From assembly GCA_001724855.1 (NCBI GenBank), contig MEED01000012.1, positions 124,001 through 188,000 on the forward strand: a DNA stretch of 64,000 bases, written 5' to 3'. A program made the position numbers and the translations under genes. Positions 19,417 to 27,926 of this stretch are shown here, one piece after another; the first letter of the stretch is position 1, and every line of letters starts with the position of its first letter. A model generated the notes under the pieces. That model saw nothing but the letters and a program-made list of their open reading frames with translations. It ran no database searches and was not told the origin of the DNA. This stretch comes from Lautropia sp. SCN 69-89. GTDB taxonomy: Bacteria; Pseudomonadota; Gammaproteobacteria; Burkholderiales; Burkholderiaceae_E.

Positions 19417-21126
19417 ATGATGATCCCGCAGTGGTGCAGGTTCGCGATGGCTGCGCTGATGTGCGGCCTGATGCTGGCGGCCGGCGCACGCGCCGACATC
19501 CCCAGGGAAACCTACGATGCACTGAAGCTCGACAAATCGGCCACGCCGAAGCAGTTGTACGAGGCGCTGGTCAAACGCTACAAGGATCCGGCACAGGGTG
19601 CAGGACGTGGTTCCCATGCCAAGTACTGGGAGCCGATTCCCTTCAGCAAGTACCTCGATCCTGAGTCCTTCTACAAGCCGCCGGATTCCGTGAAGGAGGT
19701 CGCGACGCGTGAGCAATGCGTCAAGTGCCACGCCGACGAGTCGCCGGTGTGGGTGAGCGCCTGGAAGAAGAGCGCGCACGCCAATCTCGACAGGATCCGC
19801 AAGCTGACCTCGAACGACGCCACGTTTTACAAGAAGGCCAAGCTCGAGGAGGTCGAGTCCAACCTGCGCTCGCTCGGCAAACTGGGAGCCAACGAGCCGT
19901 TGAAGGAGGTCGGCTGCATCGACTGCCACGTCGACGTGAACGCGAAGAAGAAGGCCGATCACCGCACCGACCTGCGCATGCCCACGGCCGACGTCTGCGC
20001 CACCTGTCACCTGCAGGAATTCGCCGAGCGCGAGTCCGAACGCGACACGCTGACCTGGCCGAAGGATCAGTGGCCCAAGGGTCGCCCGTCGCACGCGCTC
20101 GACTACCAGGCCAACGTGGAAACCACGACCTGGGCCGGCATGCAGCAGCGCGAGATCGCCGAGGGCTGCACGATGTGCCACCAGAACCAGACCAAGTGCG
20201 ACGGCTGCCATACCCGGCACGAGTTCTCGGTGGTCGAGTCGCGCCAACCGCAGGCCTGCGCGATGTGCCACAGCGGGATCGACCACAACAACTGGGAGAA
20301 CTATCAGCTCTCCAAGCACGGCACGAACGTCGCAACCAGAGGCAGCTCCTGGAACTGGAACGTGCCGCTCAAGGACGCGTTCTCCAAAGGCGGGCAGACC
20401 GCGCCGACCTGCCAGACCTGCCACATGGAGTACCAGGGCAAGTACAGCCACAACATGGTGCGCAAGGTGCGCTGGGCGAACTATCCCCGGAATCCCGGCA
20501 TCGCCGAGAACATCGGCAGCGAGTGGTCGGAGAAGCGCCTCGAAGCCTGGGTCAGGACCTGCACCAACTGCCACAGCGAAACCCTGACCCGTTCCTATCT
20601 GGACCTGATGGACAAGGGCACGTTCCAGTCGCTGGCCCTGTACCAGGAAGCGAACAAGGTGGTGCAGAAGCTCTACGACGACAAGCTGCTGCCGGGGCAG
20701 ATCACCAACCGCCCGGCACCGCCGCCGCCCGACGTGGAAGGCCTGGGGCAGTTCTACTCGTTCTTCCTGGCCAAGGGCAACAACCCGGCGCTGGTCGAAG
20801 TCGTGGAGCTCAACATGGGCGAGAACCAGTTGCCCAAGACACACGTTGCGCTGGCGCATGTCAATCCCGGGAACTGGAGTTATTCGGACGGCTACGAGCA
20901 GTTGAACTACATGTACACCAAGATCATGGACGAGGACCTCAAGATCCGGGAGATGGTCGCGTTGAAGGAGCGCGTGGCCAGGCTCGAAACCAGCAAGCGC
21001 ACCAGCCTGCTCGACATCGACAGTTCGGAAACGCTCGCTTCTCTCGGTGGCCTGGGTGGTGCGATGCTGGCCGCCGGTGGCGTCACGCTCGTCGGCTGGC
21101 GACGCCGCGAGAAGGCACGGCGCTGA
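19417..21126 (+). CDS. haoA: Hydroxylamine oxidoreductase, octaheme cytochrome c with C-terminal TM segment
   Basis: Eight CxxCH motifs (CVKCH, CIDCH, CATCH, CTMCH, CDGCH, CAMCH, CQTCH, CTNCH). [45 protein letters not shown] and AERESERDT resemble the Nitrosomonas HAO as I recall it. AAGGAG RBS before ATG 19417. Confidence 0.96.
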   Translation: MMIPQWCRFAMAALMCGLMLAAGARADIPRETYDALKLDKSATPKQLYEALVKRYKDPAQGAGRGSHAKYWEPIPFSKYLDPESFYKPPDSVKEVATREQCVKCHADESPVWVSAWKKSAHANLDRIRKLTSNDATFYKKAKLEEVESNLRSLGKLGANEPLKEVGCIDCHVDVNAKKKADHRTDLRMPTADVCATCHLQEFAERESERDTLTWPKDQWPKGRPSHALDYQANVETTTWAGMQQREIAEGCTMCHQNQTKCDGCHTRHEFSVVESRQPQACAMCHSGIDHNNWENYQLSKHGTNVATRGSSWNWNVPLKDAFSKGGQTAPTCQTCHMEYQGKYSHNMVRKVRWANYPRNPGIAENIGSEWSEKRLEAWVRTCTNCHSETLTRSYLDLMDKGTFQSLALYQEANKVVQKLYDDKLLPGQITNRPAPPPPDVEGLGQFYSFFLAKGNNPALVEVVELNMGENQLPKTHVALAHVNPGNWSYSDGYEQLNYMYTKIMDEDLKIREMVALKERVARLETSKRTSLLDIDSSETLASLGGLGGAMLAAGGVTLVGWRRREKARR

Positions 21127-21141
21127 GGCTGCCGCGATCAC

Positions 21142-22167
21142 ATGGATGCGGTTTTCGCGCGGTGCTCTGTCGGCAGGCTCGTCCTGCCGTCGATGGGCAT
21201 GTCGTTGGTGGCCGCGGGGTTGATCCTGCTCGGGTTGGTGGTGCGCTCGTTCTGGCAACCCGGCGCGGCGCCGTATCGCTACCAGTGGGTGGAGCAGGCT
21301 GGTGTCGAGCGCATCGCCGAGTCCGATCTCCAGGCCTGGCCGGATCTCGCGATCACGAAGGTCGAGATCCGCGCCAGTGGCCTCGACCAGCCGCTCGCCG
21401 TGGGGCAGGTTGCGCGTCGCGGGCAGGGTGCGCCGGTGATGCTCGATTGGGACAACCGAAGCGGCGAACCACTGGTGTTCACCGACACCCGGCTGGGCGA
21501 GTTGAAGACACTGGCGCAGGCGGTCTCGAAACACGCACCGAAAGACGCGCTGTTGCTGGCCTGGTGGGACACCGCACGCCAGTTGCACCTGCTCACCGGG
21601 CTCGACGTTGCCTACGACACGCATCTGCGCGAGCCCTTGATCGCGCCCGCGCCCTGGAGGACGCACGACCGCAGCATCGCGCGCTACGAGCGCGAATTCT
21701 GGGGCGCGCCGCCGAGCAGGGACGATATGCAGCGCTTCGGCCAGTTCGCCGAGGCGCTCGCCAGCGAAGCCGGCCGCGGTGCGGCGATGCTGCGCGCAAT
21801 GGCGGGCGAGCGCGAAGCCTATGTCGTGGTGCACGTCTCCGACCTGTACAAACTGGGCGTGCAGTTCCCGGATCGGTTCGGCGTGGCCTACAAGGACCTG
21901 ACGCTCAGGGGCGACGTCCACGGACAGATCGCGTTCGTCAAGCGCTGGGTGGTGGAACACGACTACGCAGGCTATACGGTGCACGAGCTCTCGCCACAGC
22001 AGGCACGTGCCTACGCCGTGGGCAACGCGCGAACCGCCGCAACGCTGCTCGCGCGGATGCTGCCGCTGAGCACGTCGCAGCCGGCCCAGCTGCAGGTGCT
22101 GGAACTCGTCTACCAGCACGGGGGCTACTGGGTCTACAGGCTCCCCGCCCGGCTGCCTGCGGGCTGA
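21142..22167 (+). CDS. haoB: HaoB, hydroxylamine oxidation-associated membrane-anchored protein
   Basis: Follows haoA; N-terminal TM segment; ALLLAWWDTARQLHLLTGLD..., HLREPLIAPAPW, YEREFWGAP; syntenic position. Confidence 0.88.
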   Translation: MDAVFARCSVGRLVLPSMGMSLVAAGLILLGLVVRSFWQPGAAPYRYQWVEQAGVERIAESDLQAWPDLAITKVEIRASGLDQPLAVGQVARRGQGAPVMLDWDNRSGEPLVFTDTRLGELKTLAQAVSKHAPKDALLLAWWDTARQLHLLTGLDVAYDTHLREPLIAPAPWRTHDRSIARYEREFWGAPPSRDDMQRFGQFAEALASEAGRGAAMLRAMAGEREAYVVVHVSDLYKLGVQFPDRFGVAYKDLTLRGDVHGQIAFVKRWVVEHDYAGYTVHELSPQQARAYAVGNARTAATLLARMLPLSTSQPAQLQVLELVYQHGGYWVYRLPARLPAG

Positions 22168-22263
22168 CGGCGTTGCAGTTCGCCGCCCGCACGCCGCACC
22201 CGACTCATGTCGCTGTCCGACGCCTGCGTAGCGACCGCACCGACCGCCGAGGAGTGGTGATTC

Positions 22264-22968
22264 ATGAAGGTCCGTGTCTCAGCGATGTTGCTTGGCGCTG
22301 CGCTGCTGTGCATGACAGCGGCAGTGGCGCAGCCGAGCTACGAAGGACGCAGGAAATGCAGTTCCTGCCATCGCAGCGAATTCGAGTCGTGGGAGAAATC
22401 GGGTCACGCCAGGGCTCTCGAGACGCTGGCACCGAAGGTGAAGTCCGAGGCGAAGAAGAAGGCCGGGCTGAATCCGGACAAGGATTACCGGCAAGACGGT
22501 GACTGTGTTGGCTGCCACACGACCGGTTGGGGCCGCGAAGGCGGCTACGACCCGAAGGATCCGGGCAAGTATCTGGTGGGCGTCGGCTGCGAGAGCTGCC
22601 ACGGTCCCGGCTCGGAATATCGTCTGCTCCACCGCAAGGCGGGTCAGGCCTTCGAGAAGAAGAAGCAGACCACGGCGCGCGAACGACTCGTCGAGGCAGG
22701 CCAGGAGTTCCAGTTCGAAGAGCGCTGCGCGTCCTGCCATCTGAACTACGAAGGCTCGCCCTGGAAGGGGGCGAAGAAACCCTACACGCCTTTCACGCCC
22801 AGGCTCGACAGGAAGTACACCTTCGACTTCGCCAGGGCCGTGCGCGACGACAAGGCCATCCACGAGCACTTCAAGCTAGAGGGCGTGTTCACCGGGCCGC
22901 CCGTGCCGTCTTTCCACGAGGAGTTCCAGTCCAGGGCCAAACCGGCCGCGAAAGGATCGGAGGAGTGA
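22264..22968 (+). CDS. cycA: Cytochrome c554 (tetraheme)
   Basis: Signal peptide; CSSCH, CVGCH, CESCH, CASCH; YEGRRKCSSCH, GVGCESCHGPGSE and FEERCASCHLNYEGSPWKGAKKPYTPFTP are c554-like. Confidence 0.95.
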   Translation: MKVRVSAMLLGAALLCMTAAVAQPSYEGRRKCSSCHRSEFESWEKSGHARALETLAPKVKSEAKKKAGLNPDKDYRQDGDCVGCHTTGWGREGGYDPKDPGKYLVGVGCESCHGPGSEYRLLHRKAGQAFEKKKQTTARERLVEAGQEFQFEERCASCHLNYEGSPWKGAKKPYTPFTPRLDRKYTFDFARAVRDDKAIHEHFKLEGVFTGPPVPSFHEEFQSRAKPAAKGSEE

Positions 22969-23552
22969 CGCCAGGCGGGTATTCGGGTTGTCCGAAGCGG
23001 GCTGGCGGCGCGCTCGCCCTCGGTGCGGCGGGCATGCTCGGGTTGCTCGTTGCCGTCTTCGGGGGCGAGGCTGCGCTGTCGAGCACCGGGTTCTGCGTGA
23101 GCTGCCACTCGATGAGCTACCCGGCCGAGGAACTGAAGAAGTCCACTCACTACGGTGCGCTGGGCATCAACCCCGGCTGCAAGGACTGCCACATCCCTCA
23201 GGGTCTGGAGAACTTCCATCTCGCCGTGGCCACGCACGTCGTCGACGGGGTGCGCGAACTGGTGCTCGAATTCAGGAACGACTACTCGGACCTCGCGAAG
23301 TTCAACGCCCGGCGCGCGCGGATGGCGTATCACGCGCGCATGAACCTCAAGCGCTGGGACAGCGTCACCTGTCGTACCTGCCACAACGATCCGCAACCGC
23401 CCGGCGCAGACGCCAGGGCCGCGCACGACAAGATGCGCACCGCGAAGGCCACCTGCATCGATTGCCACCAGAACTTGGTGCACAAGGAGGTGCCCGAAAC
23501 CGACCTCGATGCCAGTCTGGCGCAAGGGCGAGAGGTCGCGAAAGCGCAGTGA
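22965..23552 (+). CDS. cycB: Cytochrome cM552, NapC/NirT-family tetraheme quinone reductase
   Basis: GTG start overlapping the cycA stop (GTGA); N-terminal TM segment; CVSCH, CKDCH, CRTCH, CIDCH; FCVSCHSMSYPAEELKKSTHYGALGINPGCKDCHIP. Confidence 0.93.
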   Translation: MTPGGYSGCPKRAGGALALGAAGMLGLLVAVFGGEAALSSTGFCVSCHSMSYPAEELKKSTHYGALGINPGCKDCHIPQGLENFHLAVATHVVDGVRELVLEFRNDYSDLAKFNARRARMAYHARMNLKRWDSVTCRTCHNDPQPPGADARAAHDKMRTAKATCIDCHQNLVHKEVPETDLDASLAQGREVAKAQ

Positions 23553-23575
23553 GCACCCGCGAGGAGCGGGGGTGC
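23553..23575 (+). terminator. Possible terminator hairpin after cycB
   Basis: GCACCCGC-gaggagc-GGGGGTGC immediately after the cycB stop. Imperfect arms, no T-run. Confidence 0.35.
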
Positions 23576-23676
23576 CATCGGGTCACGACACCTTCGGGCA
23601 CCCCGGCGCGGGGACGGTGCAGGCTTTCACGGATTTCGGGTGGTACCAGCCGCAGGGTCGCTACCGGCTCTATGGG

Positions 23677-23688
23677 CAATCGCGATTG
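23677..23688. promoter_or_regulatory. Palindromic candidate operator upstream of the MocR gene
   Basis: Perfect palindrome CAATCGCGATTG, framed by GGG..TGCCC, just upstream of a TATCAT -10-like element (23695-23700). Confidence 0.5.
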
Positions 23689-23752
23689 TGCCCGTATCAT
23701 GGAGCCAGTCCGTTCGGATCGTCGGCGCGAGCCGAAAGAGGAGGGCTGGTTC

Positions 23753-25285
23753 ATGGACATCCCGATCCTGCTCGACCCCCGGAGCCGACATCCCCTGCAA
23801 GGCCAACTCTACGAGCAGGTGCGCCATCTGATCCTCGGTGGGCGCCTGAAGCCCGGCACGTCGCTCGCGTCGAGCCGTGCGCTGGCAACCCTACTCGGCG
23901 TCTCGCGCAACACGGTCATGCTGGCCTACGAGCGGCTGGCGGCCGAGGGCTATCTGCAGATGCGCGAGGGCATCGGCACCTATGTGAGCTTCGAGTTGCC
24001 CGAGGACTGTCTCGCAACCGAGCGCCTCACACCCGCCTGCAGTGACGAGCGTCCGTGCGTGGTGTCGCGCCGTCCGATCGCCTTCGAAGGCCGCGCCCAC
24101 GGGGTCGTGAACGACGGACAGCTGACCTGTGACTTCTGGCTCGGCAGGCCGGATCCGCATTCGTTTCCGATCAGGGCCTGGCGCCGTCTCGTCAATCGCC
24201 GGTTGCTCGGCGCCGGCGCGCGGCTCACGGAGTACGGTGAACCTGCCGGGTTGATCGAACTGCGTCGGGAAATCGCCGAGCGCATCGGCCCGGCGCGTGG
24301 CATCGATGCTGATCCCGAACAGATCATCGTCGTGGGCGGCTGCCAGGAAGGGCTGAACCTGACGGCCCGGCTGCTGCTGCGCGAAGGCGCCGTCGTGGCG
24401 ATCGAGAACCCCGCCTACCAGGGAGCGGCGAATCTGTACGAGAGTTACCGCGCGCGGCTCGTCCCGGTGCGCGTGGACGACAACGGCCTGCGCGTGGCCG
24501 ATCTGCCGGAAGACGGCGTTGTGCTCGCTTACGTGACGCCGTCGCATCAGTATCCGATGGGCTTCACCATGCCGCTCGAGCGGCGCCTGCGTCTGCTCGA
24601 CTGGGCCAGGCGTTTGGGCGCCTACGTCGTCGAGGACGATTACGACAGCGACTTCCGCTACCGCGGCGCGCCATTCCCGGCGCTGATGGGGCTCGATCGC
24701 CACGACAGCGTGATCTACATGGGATCCTTCTCCAAGTCCCTCGGCGCCGGCCTGCGCCTGGGGTATCTGATCGTGCCCAGGCACCTCGTCGGCGCGGCGC
24801 GCACGGCCAAGACCTTGCTCAACAATGGCCACCCCTGGCTCGAGCAGGCAGTGCTGGCGGAGTTCCTCGCCAGCGGCGGGTACGACAACCACCTGCGGCG
24901 CATCCGCAAAAGCTATGCCGAGCGCCGTGACTGCCTCCTCGACTCCCTGAGGTGGTATTTCGGCGAGATCGTCGTCTCCGGGTCGGAGTGCGGCACGCAC
25001 ATCGCCTGGCACTTGGGCGCGAGCCTGCCGCGCGCAACACTCATGCGGTCGCTGGCGGCCGAGCGCGGCGTCGGTCTCCATGACCTGCCCTCCAGTGCAG
25101 CCTGCGACTTCGGCGGTTGCACCTACTCGGAGCGCACGCTTCTCCTCGGCTTCTCGTCGCTGGACGAGCGGCAGATCCGCGGCGGCATCGAGCGCGTTGC
25201 CGCGGCGCTCGACCCGGCACACGGTTCGTTGCGGGGCCTGACGAGGCCGCGTCACCCGCGCCCGACGACGTACGTCGCGCCGTAG
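23753..25285 (+). CDS. MocR/PdxR-type regulator: GntR HTH fused to class I aminotransferase-like PLP domain
   Basis: RHPLQGQLYEQVRHLILGGRLKPGTSLASSRALATLLGVSRNTVMLAYERLAAEGYL; VVEDDYDSDFRY; GSFSKSLGAGLRLGY retains the PLP Lys. Confidence 0.93.
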   Translation: MDIPILLDPRSRHPLQGQLYEQVRHLILGGRLKPGTSLASSRALATLLGVSRNTVMLAYERLAAEGYLQMREGIGTYVSFELPEDCLATERLTPACSDERPCVVSRRPIAFEGRAHGVVNDGQLTCDFWLGRPDPHSFPIRAWRRLVNRRLLGAGARLTEYGEPAGLIELRREIAERIGPARGIDADPEQIIVVGGCQEGLNLTARLLLREGAVVAIENPAYQGAANLYESYRARLVPVRVDDNGLRVADLPEDGVVLAYVTPSHQYPMGFTMPLERRLRLLDWARRLGAYVVEDDYDSDFRYRGAPFPALMGLDRHDSVIYMGSFSKSLGAGLRLGYLIVPRHLVGAARTAKTLLNNGHPWLEQAVLAEFLASGGYDNHLRRIRKSYAERRDCLLDSLRWYFGEIVVSGSECGTHIAWHLGASLPRATLMRSLAAERGVGLHDLPSSAACDFGGCTYSERTLLLGFSSLDERQIRGGIERVAAALDPAHGSLRGLTRPRHPRPTTYVAP

Positions 25286-25544
25286 CGGTCGGCGAAATCC
25301 CGTGATGGCTGGTCGTTGGCCCACCGTAATAGAACTTCGGTTTCGCGCCACTGCCGCAGGTGCACGGCGAGCAGGGCCCGGCGCGCGCATCGCGTACCGC
25401 CACCGTTGCCATGATCGCCGCGGGCGGCTGCCGTTGTATCAGCAGAGTCACCATCTGCCGCATCAGCGGCGTCACGTGGGTGAAGAATGTGTGCACTCCG
25501 GCGCAGAGGGATCTGTGGCCCGGCTGGCGGTCCTTCGACGTCAT
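25257..25544 (-). pseudogene. Degenerate SEC-C-motif-like fragment
   Basis: Minus-strand CSPCTCGSGAKPKFYYGG resembles a damaged SEC-C motif (CPCGSGKKYKKCCG). No coherent full-length frame. Confidence 0.3.
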
Positions 25545-25686
25545 GAAGCGTTCTTTCGGGCAGTCGCCGCGACAGAGGCTGTCCGTCGTCCTGAAACATC
25601 AGACGCACACGGCGTTGGCGCGCTGCTTGGCGCGCCCGCTCGCGTTCAGGGACTCGGGGCAGTTCTTTATTGAACGCGAACTGGTA

Positions 25687-26672
25687 TCAGGCCCGGCCTG
25701 CGGCCGCGACGTCGACGCTTCGTCGAAACGATTTCGTCTTTTGCTCCCCGAGCAGCGCCGCCCGCGTGACCGGCCGCTGCAACTGCGCCAGCCACCACTG
25801 CAGCGCGCGCCCTCTCTCGGGGCGGTCGCTCTTGCGCCAGGCGTAGCTGAGCGGGATCCGGTGTTCCGGCCGCGCCACGCGCTTGACGACCAGCCGGCCC
25901 GTGTCGATGTACGGCTGCGCCAGGCAGGTGGGCAGGAAGCCGACGCCCAGTCCCCGGATCTGTGCATCGACCTTGGCGGGCATGCCCGCCACGGTGAATA
26001 CGTCCTGGCCCGGCAGTAGCCCGAAGGTGAGGCCGCCGCCGCGTCGAATCGAGTCGGCCACTGCCACCGCCCGATGAGCGCGTATCGCCTCGTCGCTCAG
26101 CGGTTCGGGGGCGCGTGCCAGCGGATGATGCGGTGCCACGGCGAAGACGAAATCGAGGCTGCCCATGGGTTCGCGATGCAGCCCCACCGCGGTGCCGGCG
26201 GCGATCACCACGCCGAGGGCCAGGTCGGCCTGCCCCGAGGCGAGGGCCTCCAGCGTTCCCGACAGAACTTCGGCGCGCAATCGCAGCCGGGTCGGCGGCC
26301 GTAGGCGAAAGAACGCGTCGCACAGCTCCATCAGCGCCGTGTTGTCGATGACGCTGTCGACCGCGATCGTGAATTGCGGCTCCCAACCCGTCGCAACGCG
26401 CTTGACGCGGTTGGCAACGGCATCGATGTCCGCCAGCAGGCGCGTGCCTTCGCGCAGCAGCTCGGCCCCAGCCTCCGTGAGTCGCGCCTGGCGCGAACTG
26501 CGGTCGAACAGCAGCACGTCGAGAGCGTCTTCCAGCTGTCGCACCCGGTAGGTGAGGGCGCTCGGTGCGAGCCCGCTCTTGCGCGGGCCGCCGCGGCGAA
26601 GCTGCCGGCGCCGGCGATCGCCTGCAGCATCGCCAGCGCGTCGGGAGTCAATACGTCTCGGGCGGTGGGCAT
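25687..26672 (-). pseudogene. LysR-family regulator, apparently frameshifted in the HTH
   Basis: MPTARDVLTPDALAMLQAIAGAGSFAAAARA in one frame; SGLAPSALTYRVRQLEDALDVLLFDRSSRQARLTEAG... to the stop in another. Switch at ~26571-26592. Confidence 0.82.
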
Positions 26673-26778
26673 CGGAGCCTCGGACGTTCGAAAAATTCGA
26701 ATGATGCCATCGAATCGGCAGGCCCTCGAAGCCGGGCGACGCTCCCACAATCGATGTCATCGACAAGGAGGCGCGACC

Positions 26779-27402
26779 ATGCTCACCCTTCGCAAATCGC
26801 AGGACCGCGGCTACGCGGATCACGGCTGGCTCGAGAGCTGGGGCAACCTGCGCGTGATCAACGAGGACCGTGTGGCGCCCGGCACCGGATTCGGCAAGCA
26901 CGGGCACCGCGACATGGAGATCGTCAGCTACGTGCTGTCGGGCGAACTCGCGCATCGCGACAGCATGGGCAACGTCGTGGCGATTCCGCCCGGCGACGTG
27001 CAGCGGATGAGCGCAGGCACCGGCGTGCAGCACAGCGAGTTCAATCACGCCGAGGGGCAGGTCACCCACTTCCTGCAGATCTGGATCGAACCGGACACGA
27101 CCGGGATTGCGCCGGGCTACGAGCAGAAGACGATTCCGGCTGCCGAGAAGCGCGGCGCACTGCGCCTGGTGGCGTCTCGCGACGACGCGAAGCTCTACGC
27201 CGGCCTCTTCGACGGCAGCGAGCGCGCCGAACTCGCGCTCGACCCGACTCGCAAGGGCTACGTACACCTCGTGCGCGGGTCGCTCGAGGTGAACCGCCAG
27301 TCCCTGGGCGCCGGCGATGCCTTGTTGCTGGACGGCGAAAGTCGTATCACGCTGGCCAACGGTGCCGATGCCGAGGTGCTGGTGTTCGATCTCGCTCCCT
27401 GA
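26779..27402 (+). CDS. Pirin-family protein
   Basis: GTGFGKHGHRDMEIVSYVLSGELAHRDSMGN, MSAGTGVQHSEFNH, FLQIWIEP. Confidence 0.94.
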   Translation: MLTLRKSQDRGYADHGWLESWGNLRVINEDRVAPGTGFGKHGHRDMEIVSYVLSGELAHRDSMGNVVAIPPGDVQRMSAGTGVQHSEFNHAEGQVTHFLQIWIEPDTTGIAPGYEQKTIPAAEKRGALRLVASRDDAKLYAGLFDGSERAELALDPTRKGYVHLVRGSLEVNRQSLGAGDALLLDGESRITLANGADAEVLVFDLAP

Positions 27403-27441
27403 TTCCCTTTGTCCCTCGTTCAACTCCCTGGAGGATTCGAC

Positions 27442-27859
27442 ATGTTCGCCAAACTGCAAGACCCCCTCGCGCTGGCCGGCCGCCTGCTGATGGCCGTGCT
27501 GTTCCTGCCTGCCTGCCGGCATCGGCAAGCTGACCGGCTTCGCCGGGACGGTGGGCTACATCTCGTCGGTGGGCCTGCCGATGCCGCAACTCGCCGCGGT
27601 GGTGGCGCTGCTCGTCGAGATCGTGGGCGGTGCGGCGCTGGTCGTGGGCTTCGGCACCCGTATCGCTGCCGTGGTGCTGGCAGTGTTCACGCTGGTCGCC
27701 TCGGTCTTCTTCCACGCCTTCTGGGCGGTGCCGGCCGATCAGCAGATGATCGCGCAATTGCTCTTCTACAAGAACGTCGCAGTGATCGGCGGATTGCTGA
27801 CGATCGCCGCGTGGGGCGCCGGCGCCTGGAGCGTCGACGCACGTCGCGGCAGGGCATGA
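27442..27859 (+). pseudogene. DoxX-family membrane protein, frameshifted at a tetranucleotide repeat
   Basis: MFAKLQDPLALAGRLLMAVLFLPA in frame 1, then GIGKLTGFAGTVGYISSVGLPMPQLAAVVALLVEIVGG... in a shifted frame. Break at CCTGCCTGCCTGCC (27504-27517). Confidence 0.85.
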
Positions 27860-27926
27860 CGCCGACCGGCGTGGCCGAGCGGCGCGAAGGGGCCCAGTGG
27901 CGGGAAGGGGCCCCTTCGCTGGCTGA

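Noticed and set aside
19327-22119. 930-aa minus-strand ORF across haoA and haoB
   Set aside because: Antisense shadow with no domain-like features; the plus-strand frames carry CxxCH motifs and signal peptides.
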